A DNA stretch of 64,000 bases from positions 1,302,001 to 1,366,000 of the forward strand of contig CP064972.1 of NCBI GenBank assembly GCA_016699405.1, given 5' to 3'. This document shows positions 43,169-51,838 of the stretch, in pieces. A model generated the notes under the pieces. That model worked only from the letters and a program-made list of their open reading frames with translations, was not told the origin of the DNA and did not search any database. Source of the stretch: Holophagales bacterium (GTDB lineage: Bacteria > Acidobacteriota > Thermoanaerobaculia > Multivoradales > JAGPDF01). Positions within the stretch are counted from its first letter, which is position 1, and every line of letters starts with the position of its first letter. The position numbers and the translations under genes are program-made.

Positions 43169-44565
43169 TGTTCCATCGCTTCGCCGGCTTGCGGCACGCG
43201 CACTTCGTCGGCATCGGCGGCGCCGGGATGAGCGGCATCGCCGAGGTCCTGCTGCAGTACGAGCTCGCCGTCTCGGGCTGCGACCTCGCGGCGAGCGAGG
43301 CGACGGCGCGCCTGGCGTCGCTCGGGGCGCGGATCTCCCTCGGCCACTCGCCGGAGCACCTCGACGGCGTCGACCTGCTGGTGATCTCCTCGGCCGTCGC
43401 GGCGGCCAACCCGGAGGTCCGCGCGGCGCGCGAGCGCGGCATCACCGTGGTCCGCCGTGCCGAGATGCTCGCCGAGCTGATGCGACTCAAGTACGGCATC
43501 GCCGTGGCCGGGACGCACGGCAAGACGACCACCACCTCGCTCGCCGGCACACTGCTCACCGAAGCCGGGCTCGACCCGACGGTGATCGTCGGCGGACGCC
43601 TGCGCGTCTCGGGGACCGGCGCCCGCCTCGGCCAGAGCGACTACATGGTGGTCGAAGCCGACGAGTTCGACCGCAGTTTCCTCTCGCTCTCTCCGGTGGT
43701 GGCGGTGATCACGACGATCGACGCCGATCACCTCGACACCTACCGCGACCTCGCCGAGATCCAGGACGCCTTCGTCACCTTCGCCAGCCGCGTGCCCTTC
43801 TTCGGCCAGATCGTCGCCTGCCTCGACGACCCGCGGGTCGCCGAGGTGCTGCCGCGCCTGGCGAATCGACGGATCGTCACCTACGGCCTCGCCGAGCCCG
43901 CCGACCTGCGCGCCGTCGACCTCGAGGCGTTGCCGACCGGCACGCGTTTCCGCGTCGTGCACGTGCAGCGCGGCGATCTCGGCGAGTTCCTGGTGCCGAT
44001 GCCAGGCCTGCACAATGTCCGGAACGCGCTCGCGGCGATCGGGGTGGCGCTCGCCCTGGGCATCGAACCGCCGGCGATCGCTCGCGCGCTCGCCACCTTC
44101 TCGGGCGTCCACCGTCGCTTCGAGCGGCTCGGCGACCTCTCGGGCGCCGAGATCATCGACGACTACGCGCACCACCCGACCGAGGTCGCCGCGACCCTCG
44201 CCGCAGCGCGTCAGGTCTATCCGCGCCGTCGCATCGTCGCGGTGTTCCAGCCGCACCTCTTCTCGCGCACCCGCGATCTCGCGGGCGACTTCGGCCGCGT
44301 CCTGCTCGGCGCCGACCGCGCGGTGGTCACCGACGTCTACCCGTCGCGCGAATCGCCGATCCCCGGAGTGACGGGGGAGCTCGTCGTCACCGCCGCACGG
44401 GCGGCGGGACACCCGTGGGTGCGCTACTGCCCGACACGGGCCGAGGCTGAGGCGCTGGTGCGCGCCGAGCTCGAGCCCGGCGACGTCGTGCTGACGCTCG
44501 GCGCCGGCGACATCGTGCGTCTGGCGCAGTCGCTCGCCGCGAGCGGAGCGGAGGTCCCGTCGTGA
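43165..44565 (+). CDS. murC: UDP-N-acetylmuramate-L-alanine ligase
   Basis: 466 aa. The chain opens HAHFVGIGGAGMSGIAEVLL, the MurC UDP-MurNAc site; the P-loop is VAGTHGKTTTTSL; VVEADEFDRSFL carries the catalytic Glu-Asp region; IDDYAHHPTEVAATL and FQPHLFSRTRDL are the C-terminal domain marks. It attaches the first L-Ala to UDP-MurNAc. Its ATG overlaps the stop of the small ORF. The ftsQ GTG overlaps its stop by 4 nt; murB and ddl, often found here, are not present. Confidence 0.97.
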   Translation: MMFHRFAGLRHAHFVGIGGAGMSGIAEVLLQYELAVSGCDLAASEATARLASLGARISLGHSPEHLDGVDLLVISSAVAAANPEVRAARERGITVVRRAEMLAELMRLKYGIAVAGTHGKTTTTSLAGTLLTEAGLDPTVIVGGRLRVSGTGARLGQSDYMVVEADEFDRSFLSLSPVVAVITTIDADHLDTYRDLAEIQDAFVTFASRVPFFGQIVACLDDPRVAEVLPRLANRRIVTYGLAEPADLRAVDLEALPTGTRFRVVHVQRGDLGEFLVPMPGLHNVRNALAAIGVALALGIEPPAIARALATFSGVHRRFERLGDLSGAEIIDDYAHHPTEVAATLAAARQVYPRRRIVAVFQPHLFSRTRDLAGDFGRVLLGADRAVVTDVYPSRESPIPGVTGELVVTAARAAGHPWVRYCPTRAEAEALVRAELEPGDVVLTLGAGDIVRLAQSLAASGAEVPS

Positions 44566-45425
44566 CGCCGGCGCCGATCGGCCCCGAGGCGAAGGTGCTG
44601 CCGTTCCGCCGCCGGCAGGGGGCGGTGCGGATCCGCCGCCGTCCGCTCGTCGCCCGGCTCGCCGCACCGTTCGCCCAGGCGCTGCTGCTCGTCGGTGCGC
44701 CGGCGGCGCTGCTCTTCTGGGTGCTGGCTTCGCCGAGCTTCGCGCTCGCCGACGTGCAGGTCGAGGGGCTCACCCACGTGGCGCCGCAGTGGGTCGACCG
44801 GGCGCTCGCGCCGCTGCGCGGCCGCAACCTCCCGCGCCTCGAGCTCGGCGAGGTCTCGGGGCGCCTCTCGGCCAACCCGTGGATCGAGGCGGTGACCGTC
44901 GAAAAGCGCCTGCCGCGCGCACTGCGTGTCGCGGTGGTGGAGAAGCGGCCTGCCGCGCTATTGCGCCGCGAGCACGAGCTGCTCTACCTCGACAGCGCGG
45001 GGCAGGTCATCGCGCCGTTCGACCCGGCCGACGGGGCCGCCGATCTGCTCCTCGTGTCGGTGGCCGCCGGCGCCGAGCGCGAGCTGCCGCAGGTGTTCGC
45101 CTTCGCCAGCGAGCTCGCGGCGGCCGCGCCGGCCGTCGGGTCGGGTCTCTCGGAGGTCGCTGTGCTGGGCGACGGTGACTTCCGGGTCTTCTCCGCGGCG
45201 CTGCCGTTTCCCGTGCTGCTCCGGCGGGGCCCGCTCGCACACCGCCTGGCGGTGCTCGGCGAGTGGCTCCCCGAGCTGCGCCGCCGCTATCCCAAGCTCG
45301 ACGCGGTCGACCTGCGTTTCCCGCGTCGCATGATTCTGGTTCCGGGCGAGGCGCCTCCGCGCGAGGCGTCCGACGATCGAAAGGTGAGGACCGCAACATG
45401 GCAAAGCCCGAGCAGTACCTCGTAG
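44562..45425 (+). CDS. ftsQ: Cell-division protein FtsQ (DivIB)
   Basis: 287 aa from a GTG. A basic cytoplasmic tail (~1-45) precedes one membrane helix (ALLLVGAPAALLFWVLA), then a POTRA domain (FALADVQVEGLTHVAPQWVDRAL...NPWIEAVTVEKRLPRALRVAVVEKRPAAL) and a beta domain ending near LDAVDLRFPRRM. FtsQ recruits FtsB and FtsL to the septum. The 3' end overlaps ftsA by 28 nt, unusual in length, and encodes the non-conserved tail KVRTATWQSPSSTS, so the real functional C-terminus is probably earlier. Confidence 0.92.
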   Translation: MTPAPIGPEAKVLPFRRRQGAVRIRRRPLVARLAAPFAQALLLVGAPAALLFWVLASPSFALADVQVEGLTHVAPQWVDRALAPLRGRNLPRLELGEVSGRLSANPWIEAVTVEKRLPRALRVAVVEKRPAALLRREHELLYLDSAGQVIAPFDPADGAADLLLVSVAAGAERELPQVFAFASELAAAAPAVGSGLSEVAVLGDGDFRVFSAALPFPVLLRRGPLAHRLAVLGEWLPELRRRYPKLDAVDLRFPRRMILVPGEAPPREASDDRKVRTATWQSPSSTS

Positions 45426-46636
45426 GCATCGACATCGGCTCGTCCAAGGTCGCCGTGCTGATCGGACAGCGCGACGCCAAGGGGGCGCTCGAGGTGGCCG
45501 GCAAGGGGACCGCCCCGAACCGCGGTACCCGGCGCGGCAACATCGTCAACGTCGAGGCCACCGTCGAGGCGCTCAAGGCGGCGAGCGAGGAGGCTGAGGT
45601 GATGGCCGGGGTGGAGATCTCGCGTGCCTACGTCGGGGTCGCCGGAGCGGACATCCGCAGCGTCAACTCGCGCGGCATGGTGTCGGTGTCACGCAAGGAC
45701 CGCGAGATCGCCAGCCAGGACATCAAGCGGGCGCTCGAAGCGGCGCAGTCGGCGGCGTTGCCCTCCGATCGCGAGATCCTCCATGCCCTGCCGCAGGAGT
45801 TCATCGTCGACGAGCAGGGCGGCATCAGCGACCCGCTGGGGATGCTGGGCAGCCGGCTCGAGGTGACGGTTCACCTGATCACGGGTCAGGTGGCGCGCTC
45901 GAAGACGCTGCTGACCTGCGTCAACCGCGCCGGTATCGAGGTGGCCGAGATGATCTTCGAGCCGCTCGCCGCGGCCGAGGCAGTGCTCTCGCCCGACGAG
46001 CGCGACCTCGGCGTGCTGCTGCTCGACATCGGGGCCGGCACCACCGGCTACGCGCTCTTCGCCGACGGCGAGATGGAGCACTCGGCGGTGCTGCCGATCG
46101 GCGCGGGTCACTTCACCAACGACTTGGCGATGGTCCTGCGGACGCCCTATGCCGAGGCCGAGCGCATCAAGATCAAGGAAGGCTGCTGTCTCGCCGCCAT
46201 GGTCCAGGACGAGGAGGGGATCTCGGTGCCGGCGGTGGCCGGTGGGGCGGCGCGCGTCGTGCCGCGCCGCGAGATCTGCGAGATCCTCCAGCCGCGCGCC
46301 GAGGAGCTGCTCTCGCTGCTGCGCGAGGACCTGGTCAAGAACGGCTGGGACGGGACGCTGCGCGGCGGGGTGGTGCTGACCGGCGGCGGCGCGCAGCTCG
46401 ACGGCCTGCTCGAGATGGCGGGGCAGGTCTTCGGCTCGAGCGTCCGCTTCGGACTGCCGCAGGGGCTCGGCGGTCTGCACGACGTGATCAACTCGCCGTC
46501 CTGGTCGACCGCCGCCGGCCTGCTGCACTACGGACTGGTCGCCGAGCAGAACGCGGTGCGCAAGGAACGGCGAAGCGGCTTCTCGGTGCGCTCGATGATG
46601 GGCAGCCTGCGCAGCGTGTTCTCCGATCTGCTCTAG
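45398..46636 (+). CDS. ftsA: Cell-division protein FtsA (actin-like)
   Basis: 412 aa from the ATG at 45398 with GGTGAGG upstream. Actin-fold motifs: YLVGIDIGSSKVAVLIG (phosphate 1), the 1C domain with EVSRAYVG-like EISRAYVGVAG, LLLDIGAGTTGYALF (phosphate 2) and GGVVLTGGGAQLDGLLEMA (adenosine). The last residues GFSVRSMMGSLRSVFSDLL are the amphipathic membrane-targeting helix of FtsA. It anchors FtsZ to the inner membrane. Confidence 0.97.
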   Translation: MAKPEQYLVGIDIGSSKVAVLIGQRDAKGALEVAGKGTAPNRGTRRGNIVNVEATVEALKAASEEAEVMAGVEISRAYVGVAGADIRSVNSRGMVSVSRKDREIASQDIKRALEAAQSAALPSDREILHALPQEFIVDEQGGISDPLGMLGSRLEVTVHLITGQVARSKTLLTCVNRAGIEVAEMIFEPLAAAEAVLSPDERDLGVLLLDIGAGTTGYALFADGEMEHSAVLPIGAGHFTNDLAMVLRTPYAEAERIKIKEGCCLAAMVQDEEGISVPAVAGGAARVVPRREICEILQPRAEELLSLLREDLVKNGWDGTLRGGVVLTGGGAQLDGLLEMAGQVFGSSVRFGLPQGLGGLHDVINSPSWSTAAGLLHYGLVAEQNAVRKERRSGFSVRSMMGSLRSVFSDLL

Positions 46637-46691
46637 AGCCGCGAGCCCCGGGGCCCGGCCAACGAATCCGAAGAAGGAAGGGAGAGACTCC

Positions 46692-47954
46692 ATGATCCTG
46701 TTCGACGACGACGACGCTGCCCGCCGCGTGACCCTCGAGGCGCTCGAAGAAGCCACCATGGTGCCCGCCAAGATCAAGGTCATCGGCGTGGGCGGCGGAG
46801 GCGGCAATGCCGTCAACCGGATGATGGCGGCCAAGCTCCGCGGCATCGAGTTCATCGCCGCCAACACCGACCTGCAGGCGCTCGCCAAGTGCCGCGCGCC
46901 GAAGAAGCTGCAGCTCGGCCCGCAGATCACCAAGGGGCTCGGCGCCGGCGCCGACCCGGAGATCGGCCGCAAGGCGGCGCTCGAGGACACCGAGCGGATC
47001 CTCGAGATCCTCGACGGCGCGGACATGATCTTCCTCACCGCCGGCCTCGGCGGCGGCACCGGCACCGGCGGCATCCCGGTGATCGCCAGCCTGGCGGCGG
47101 AGATCGGCGCGCTCACCGTGGCGGTGGTGACCAAGCCGTTCGGCTTCGAGGGGCGTCGCCGGATGATGGTCGCCGAGCGCGGCGTCGAGGAGCTGCGCGG
47201 CTCGGTCGACACGCTGATCACCATCCCCAACGAGCGCCTGCTCAACTACGTCGAGCGCGGCACGCCGCTCTCCGAGGCGTTCCGCATCGCCGACGACGTG
47301 TTGCGCCAGGCGGTGCAGGGCATCTCCGACCTCATCACCATCCCGGGCGAGGTCAACGTCGACTTCGCCGACGTCAAGGCGATCATGAGCGGCATGGGCA
47401 TGGCGCTCATGGGCACCGGCATCGCCAAGGGCGAGAACCGGGCGCTCGAGGCGGCGCAGCGGGCGATCAGCTCGCCGCTGCTCGAGGAGACCTCGATCGA
47501 GGGCGCCAAGGGGGTGCTGATCAACATCTCCGGCGGCCGCGACCTGACGCTGCACGAGGTCAACGAGGCGGCGCGCATCATCCAGGGCGCCGTCGACCCG
47601 GACGCCAACATCATCGCCGGCATGGTGATCGACGAGGCGCTCGAGGAGGAGATGAAGATTACCGTCATCGCCACCGGCTTCCGCTTCGCCGGCGAGGAGC
47701 GGGTCGCCGCACCGCCGCTCCTGCGTGCGCCGTCGATCGGCGCCGCGCGGCCGATGGCGACCCCCGTCGCCGCGCCCTCGCGCGTGTCGGCCCAGCCGCT
47801 CCCGGCGCGCGGCAAGGAGGACGGCGGCGACGCCCCGTTCTTCAACAAGCTCGTGGCGCAGAGCCGTCCCGACGATCCGGGCGGCTTCGGGCCGAACTGG
47901 TCGGGCGTCGACGACTACGACATCCCGACCGTCCTGCGCAAGCAGATGGACTGA
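46692..47954 (+). CDS. ftsZ: Cell-division GTPase FtsZ
   Basis: 420 aa; GGAAGGGAG precedes the ATG. The tubulin-type signature is GLGGGTGTGG, with KVIGVGGGGGNAVNRM before it, NTDLQAL, and the T7 loop NVDFADVKAIMSGMG. After the globular domain (to ~330) comes a Pro/Ala-rich linker and the conserved tail DDYDIPTVLRKQMD, which binds FtsA. The N-terminus has an acidic extension (MILFDDDDAARRVTLEALEEA) not common in E. coli FtsZ. It is 55 bp after ftsA, long compared with the other gaps, so a separate promoter or translational signal is possible. Confidence 0.98.
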   Translation: MILFDDDDAARRVTLEALEEATMVPAKIKVIGVGGGGGNAVNRMMAAKLRGIEFIAANTDLQALAKCRAPKKLQLGPQITKGLGAGADPEIGRKAALEDTERILEILDGADMIFLTAGLGGGTGTGGIPVIASLAAEIGALTVAVVTKPFGFEGRRRMMVAERGVEELRGSVDTLITIPNERLLNYVERGTPLSEAFRIADDVLRQAVQGISDLITIPGEVNVDFADVKAIMSGMGMALMGTGIAKGENRALEAAQRAISSPLLEETSIEGAKGVLINISGGRDLTLHEVNEAARIIQGAVDPDANIIAGMVIDEALEEEMKITVIATGFRFAGEERVAAPPLLRAPSIGAARPMATPVAAPSRVSAQPLPARGKEDGGDAPFFNKLVAQSRPDDPGGFGPNWSGVDDYDIPTVLRKQMD

Positions 47955-47966
47955 GGCGGGGAGGCG

Positions 47967-47990
47967 GGCGGCCCGCGGTCGCGGGCCGCC
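47967..47990 (+). terminator. GC-rich hairpin after ftsZ
   Basis: GGCGGCCCGCG and CGCGGGCCGCC form an 11-bp inverted repeat separated by two bases, starting 12 nt after the ftsZ stop. No T-run follows (TCCTCGCGG), so it may be a weak or Rho-assisted terminator or an mRNA 3'-end stabiliser. Confidence 0.55.
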
Positions 47991-48011
47991 TCCTCGCGGA
48001 GCGGGCGAGCG

Positions 48012-48599
48012 GTGTTCCGGACGCGGCGTGAGCGGCACCTGTGGACCGCCGCGGCGGTCTATTTCGCGGCGATCCTCTCCACCCTCTCGACGGCGCAGCA
48101 GCTGCTCCTCGCGCTGCGCGAACGCGGTCTCCTGCGCGGCACGGTCCTCGGCGTCTTCCTCGTCGCCGCGCTGGCGCTCGTCGCCGCAGTGGCGGTCGGC
48201 CGCCCGGGCTGGCGCGAGACGCTCGTCGTGCTTGCCCTCGGCCTCGCCTACGCCCTGTTGCTCCGCCAGATGGCGATGCACCAGGAGCGGCTCCACATCC
48301 TCGAGTACGGCGCGCTCGCATTGCTGGTGCTCGCCGCGCTCGAGGAGCGTTGCCGAGCACTTTCCTCCTCGCCGCCGCCGCATTGGCCGCCGTACTTCTT
48401 CGCCTGCCTCGTCACCGCGCTCGCCGGTCTCGTCGACGAGCTGATCCAGGGGATCCTGCCGAGCCGCGTCGGCGACCCGCGGGACGTCGCCTTCAACGCC
48501 TTCGCCGGCGCGCTGGCGCTCGCCGCCGTCGCCGCCCGTCGCGCGGCGCGCACGCGCGATCGCGCGGGCCGGGCCGCCGCGCCGACTCCGGCACGATGA
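48012..48599 (+). CDS. VanZ-like membrane protein
   Basis: 195 aa from a GTG at 48012. Four or so hydrophobic segments, with the VanZ-family signature: HILEYGALALLVLAALEE, then VDELIQGILPSRVGDPRDVAFNAFAGALAL. VanZ proteins are small membrane proteins, some linked to glycopeptide tolerance, but most members have no known function. The C-terminal tail is Arg/Ala-rich. It follows ftsZ by 57 bp and precedes the next membrane gene by 7 bp. Confidence 0.85.
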   Translation: MFRTRRERHLWTAAAVYFAAILSTLSTAQQLLLALRERGLLRGTVLGVFLVAALALVAAVAVGRPGWRETLVVLALGLAYALLLRQMAMHQERLHILEYGALALLVLAALEERCRALSSSPPPHWPPYFFACLVTALAGLVDELIQGILPSRVGDPRDVAFNAFAGALALAAVAARRAARTRDRAGRAAAPTPAR

Positions 48600-48606
48600 G
48601 GAGACG

Positions 48607-49881
48607 ATGACCGAGCCCTTCGTTCCCGAGCTCTCGTTGCACCTCGCTTGGCCGCTCGCGGTCGCGGCGCTCGGCGGTCTCGCGGTCGGCTTCGAGCGCG
48701 AGTTCTCCGCCCGCCGCGAGGGCGACACGACGCGCTTCGGCGGCGTGCGCACCTTCCTGTTGCTCGGCCTCGCGGGCGGGTTGGCGGCGCTCCTCGCCGC
48801 CCTCGGCCAGGCGGTGCTCGGGGCGGTCGTGCTGGCCGCCGGCGCGCTCCTGGTGGCGATCGCCTACTTCGCCACGGCGCGGCGCGGACACGTCGACGCC
48901 ACGACGGAGGTTGCCGGCATCGTCGTGCTCGCCGCTGGAGCGCTCGCCGGGGCGGGCGAGCTGGCGCTGGCGAGCGGTGTCTTCGCCGTCACCTCGTTGG
49001 TGCTGGCGGAGAAGGGGCGGCTGCACGCCCTCGTCGAGCGCGTGCGCAGCGAGGAGCTCGAGGCGGCGCTGCGCTTCGCCGTGCTCGCCCTCGTCGTCCT
49101 GCCGCTCCTGCCGGCCGGGCCGTTCGGCCCGGGCTACGGCCTGCGACCGCGCGAGACCTGGTTGCTGGTGCTGGTCTTCTCGGCGCTCTCGTTCGGCGGC
49201 TATCTCGCGCTGCGCCTTGCCGGGCCGTCGCGCGGTTACGGTGTCGCCGGGCTGCTCGGCGGTCTCGTGTCGTCGACCGCGGTGACGCTCAACTTCGCCC
49301 GCGAAAGCCGTCGCGAGGGTGCGCCCGCGGCGCCGCTCGCCCTCGGCGTCCTCGCCGCCTGCACGGTGCTGCCGGCGCGGGTCGTGGTGCTCTCCCTGCT
49401 GCTCAACCGCGACGTGGGATGGGAGGTCGCCCGCCTGCTCGCGCCCGTCTTCGCCGTGGCCCTGGCCAGCGCCGCGTTGAGCTTCCGCGCGGCAAGCCGA
49501 TCGCCGAGCGACGGCGCGACGACGGAGCCCTCGAACCCGCTCCGGCTCGGTGCGGCGATCCAGATGGCCGTGCTCTTCCAGGTCGTGCTCTTCGTCATGG
49601 AGTGGATGGAGGCGGGCTTCGGCGACTCCGGCGTCTACGCCACCGCCTTCGCCACCGGCCTCACCGACCTCGACGCCCTGACCTACTCCATGTCCCGCCT
49701 CGGCGAAGGCCTCTCCCCCTTCCTCGCCGCCCGCGCCCTCGCCGTCGGCGTCCTCGCCAACACCCTCTTCAAGCTCGCCCTCGCCGCCACCCTCGGCCGC
49801 GGCCCCTTCCGCCGCCGCGTCACCCTCGGCCTCGCCGCCCTCGCCCTGGCGGTGCTCGTGGTGCTGGGAATGATGCGGTGA
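48607..49881 (+). CDS. MgtC/SapB-like membrane protein with DUF4010 domain
   Basis: 424 aa and about twelve membrane helices. The N-terminal part has the MgtC/SapB start (ALGGLAVGFEREFSARREGDTTRFGGVRTFLLLGLAGG), with the conserved G-x-E-R and G-x-R-T-F motifs. The C-terminal half carries DUF4010 features (GLLGGLVSSTAVTLNFARESRR, YATAFATGLTDLDALTYSMSRL). Function is unknown; transport or modulation of a P-type ATPase is suggested for relatives of MgtC. The last 150 codons are extremely C-rich in third and first positions, creating long false ORFs in other frames. Confidence 0.85.
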   Translation: MTEPFVPELSLHLAWPLAVAALGGLAVGFEREFSARREGDTTRFGGVRTFLLLGLAGGLAALLAALGQAVLGAVVLAAGALLVAIAYFATARRGHVDATTEVAGIVVLAAGALAGAGELALASGVFAVTSLVLAEKGRLHALVERVRSEELEAALRFAVLALVVLPLLPAGPFGPGYGLRPRETWLLVLVFSALSFGGYLALRLAGPSRGYGVAGLLGGLVSSTAVTLNFARESRREGAPAAPLALGVLAACTVLPARVVVLSLLLNRDVGWEVARLLAPVFAVALASAALSFRAASRSPSDGATTEPSNPLRLGAAIQMAVLFQVVLFVMEWMEAGFGDSGVYATAFATGLTDLDALTYSMSRLGEGLSPFLAARALAVGVLANTLFKLALAATLGRGPFRRRVTLGLAALALAVLVVLGMMR

Positions 49882-49960
49882 GGGAGGCTCAAGATCGGGG
49901 AGGAGAGCCCCATTCAACCCGGACTCTCATCCGAGATGGACCGATGGTTGGGAAGGGCTC

Positions 49961-50462
49961 ACCTATCTGTCTGAAGTCCGGCGCCGTCGAGCTCTTTGAC
50001 CACCAGAAGGCGTTCATGGCATTCAACGTCCGAAGCGCTCTTCGTAAGCAAGGCGCCGATAGAGGGCCGCAGCGAGAACAGTCGTGATCGCGACGGCGAG
50101 GAGGGCGAACGAGTCGTGAACGCCGGTCGGAGGGGTGCGGACCAGGAGGCCGATCGCGCTGCTGGAGAGGAGCACGAAGTAGGCGGCCTCGATGGACCAG
50201 ATGAGGAGGAAGAGACGATTGGTCCACGTCATTCGGTAGCCTCGCCGAGACCGGCGAGGGAGCTTCTCGCTCGTGATCCGGCGCAGTGTACGGACCAGAG
50301 CTCTCCAGCCCTTGAGCGACAGCGAGTCGAGATCCCGAGCGACTTCGCGGCCAGTGTGTTTCAGTAGGAGCGGCAGCTTGTCGAGGATCTTGTCGAGGAT
50401 CGCGAACATCAGGACCTCCTTTCGTTGCGCCGACTCTACGTCGTGTCCGGCGGCGTGGGCGC
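49961..50462. repeat. Long direct repeat, copy 1
   Basis: About 500 bp closely similar to 61057-61568 in the same orientation. Similarity begins at ACCTATC and ends with GGCGTGGGCGC on both sides, beyond which the sequences differ. It contains one complete copy of a small membrane-protein gene with its Shine-Dalgarno. Copy 2 has a 10-nt insertion in its left part. The two copies enclose the restriction-modification, Rhs and nuclease genes. Confidence 0.85.
50023..50409 (-). CDS. Small membrane protein of unknown function, copy 1
   Basis: 128 aa from the ATG at 50409, with AAAGGAGGT upstream. The N-terminal half is amphipathic and basic (MFAILDKILDKLPLLLKHTG... PRRSRRGYRM). Two membrane helices follow (NRLFLLIWSIEAAYFVLLSS and DSFALLAVAITTVLAAALYR). 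The second copy at 61129-61515 has the same length and differs at about ten residues, mostly conservative and in the helices, which suggests both were under selection after duplication. I recognise no family. Flanking repeats and the neighbouring defence genes suggest it travels with the accessory region. Confidence 0.65.
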   Translation of the reverse strand: MFAILDKILDKLPLLLKHTGREVARDLDSLSLKGWRALVRTLRRITSEKLPRRSRRGYRMTWTNRLFLLIWSIEAAYFVLLSSSAIGLLVRTPPTGVHDSFALLAVAITTVLAAALYRRLAYEERFGR

Positions 50463-50562
50463 CATCGACACAATCCTGTCCTGTCGGCCTTCGCTGACGG
50501 TGCTTGCGAAGTGCTCTCCCTTCGTCGCCCGTTATCGCTCCCGGGCGACGGAGATCGCCGAC

Positions 50563-50584
50563 CGCGTAGTGGTCCCCCATGGAC
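50563..50584. repeat. 22-bp direct repeat, left copy
   Basis: CGCGTAGTGGTCCCCCATGG plus AC is matched at 20/22 positions by 60907-60928 in the same orientation. The two copies lie just inside the long direct repeats and enclose about 10.3 kb. The arrangement recalls att-type direct repeats, but no integrase is visible, so this is only a candidate. Confidence 0.4.
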
Positions 50585-50629
50585 GCGGGGCGGTGCGGGT
50601 CGCCGAGCTGGATTGCCTACTCGTCGAGT

Positions 50630-51523
50630 CTAGAAGGTCAGGAGAAGGCGCTCGGAAACCTCTTCTGCTTCCAGGCTCTGGCCAGGTAGCTGGAAGCGCC
50701 GAAGCATGGAGCGGCCGATACTCAGGAAGACCTCGCGTGCGAATAGGCCATCCGGGATCGGGAGATCGCAGGAATGCGCTCCCGACTTCTTGGTTCCGTC
50801 GATGCTGAGCAGGACGCGCACGCCGCGAGCCTTGCAGGCGGCGATCTCGTCGAGGAGTGACTCGAAGCTGAAGCTCTGGGCGCCGTAAAGGATCGCCTGA
50901 GTGTGGGAGTACGGCGGATCACAATAGACGACGTCTCCCGTTCTTGTCCGCCGCATGGCGTCGGCGAAGTGGGAGAGCGCGAACTCCGAGCCGACGATGC
51001 GTCGCCGCCAGTCGTCGACGCGCGCTGAAAAGCGATCTGGCGCGATGGGGGAGTGGATTCCGCAAGGCGTCGACATGTACCCGTCGGCCTTGCGGAAGCG
51101 GACGACTCCTCCGTAGCAGCTGCGACAGAGGAAGAGAAGGTCGGCGCCATTCGGTGATGCATTGAAGCGTCGCTTGATCTCCTCGTATCGTTCGACGCGA
51201 TCACCGCTGCGAAAATGCTCCCACCGCTCTCGATACCAGGCCTTCAGCTCGTCCGGCTTGGTCTTGAGCGTTCTCCAGATCTCGATGAGCGGTGGGAATG
51301 CATCGGAGGCGAAGCCTCGGGAAGGTGCGAGGGTGGCAAGGACAGCGCCGCCGCCGAGGAACGGCTCCCAGTAGGCGCGCATGTCCGCCGGAAACAGCGC
51401 GACAATCTGAGAGGCGAGACGGTGCTTGTTTCCGATCCACTTCAGAAGCTGGCCTCGGGGCGGCTGGGCGCTCCCGAGGGTCTCCTCTGCGAAGAGGTTG
51501 GATTGGAAGAGGGCGACGTTCAT
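50630..51523 (-). CDS. DNA adenine-N6 methyltransferase, D12/Dam class (restriction-modification)
   Basis: 297 aa. The alpha-class order is clear: QLLKWIGNKHRLASQI and WEPFLGGGAVLATL (SAM-binding FxGxG) near the N-terminus, a variable target-recognition part with CRSCYGGVVRFRK, and the catalytic VYCDPPYSHTQ. It would methylate adenine in a short specific site. It is divergent from a small XRE-type regulator gene followed by an interrupted endonuclease gene, the standard layout of a controlled type II system. The recognition sequence cannot be read from the protein. Without an intact endonuclease it is now probably an orphan methylase. Confidence 0.93.
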   Translation of the reverse strand: MNVALFQSNLFAEETLGSAQPPRGQLLKWIGNKHRLASQIVALFPADMRAYWEPFLGGGAVLATLAPSRGFASDAFPPLIEIWRTLKTKPDELKAWYRERWEHFRSGDRVERYEEIKRRFNASPNGADLLFLCRSCYGGVVRFRKADGYMSTPCGIHSPIAPDRFSARVDDWRRRIVGSEFALSHFADAMRRTRTGDVVYCDPPYSHTQAILYGAQSFSFESLLDEIAACKARGVRVLLSIDGTKKSGAHSCDLPIPDGLFAREVFLSIGRSMLRRFQLPGQSLEAEEVSERLLLTF

Positions 51524-51546
51524 GTCACTGGCGACCGAGTCGAGGA

Positions 51547-51563
51547 TATCCCGATTTGGGATA
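51547..51563. promoter_or_regulatory. Candidate operator of the restriction-modification control protein
   Basis: TATCCCGATTTGGGATA is a perfect 6-bp inverted repeat with a 5-bp centre, in the 69-bp gap between the divergent methylase and XRE genes. Control proteins of type II systems bind such palindromes and balance both promoters. Confidence 0.55.
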
Positions 51564-51586
51564 CGTAATCCCCGAAACTAGTCTGC

Positions 51587-51600
51587 CTTCGCTTGCGAAG
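51587..51600 (+). promoter_or_regulatory. Palindrome over the XRE gene start
   Basis: CTTCGC-TT-GCGAAG, a perfect 6-bp inverted repeat with a 2-base centre, contains the TTG used as start codon (51593). As DNA it could be a second operator; as RNA, a hairpin hiding the start. Confidence 0.35.
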
Positions 51601-51838
51601 TAGTACCACATCCACCAAAGACGCCAGACGGCTGGGCGATCTTCTGCGCGCCGCGAGAATCGCTGCCGGCCTGCGGCAAGCCGATCTCGCCGAGCGGCTG
51701 GGCCTGCCTCAGTCCTTTGTCAGCAAGTACGAGGCGGGCGAGCGGCGGCTCACCTTCGGTGAGGTCTCCAGGATCTGCTCCGTGCTCGAAGTCGATCTCA
51801 CGGAGCTTGGGCACAAGCTCGAGGGCGCGGGTTCGTGA
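51593..51838 (+). CDS. XRE-family control (C) protein of the R-M system
   Basis: 81 aa from a TTG at 51593; the frame is closed by a TAA at 51566, and no ATG or GTG is available. It is a single HTH_XRE domain: RRLGDLLRAARIAAGLRQADLAERLGLPQSFVSKYEAGERRLTFGEVSRI. Size and position are those of C proteins that first activate and then limit endonuclease expression. The stop overlaps the start of the endonuclease gene (GTGA), so the two are coupled. No Shine-Dalgarno is seen, which is common in C-protein genes with leaderless messages. Confidence 0.8.
   Translation: MRSSTTSTKDARRLGDLLRAARIAAGLRQADLAERLGLPQSFVSKYEAGERRLTFGEVSRICSVLEVDLTELGHKLEGAGS

Noticed and set aside
41947..44667. 906-codon minus-strand open frame across ftsW and murC
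   Set aside because: Antisense to essential genes with complete signatures; the amino acid composition is not protein-like.
49700..49870. Unusual C-rich stretch, considered as a separate element
   Set aside because: It is the 3' end of the DUF4010 gene using C-ending codons for Ala, Leu, Arg and Thr; the frame and helices continue normally.
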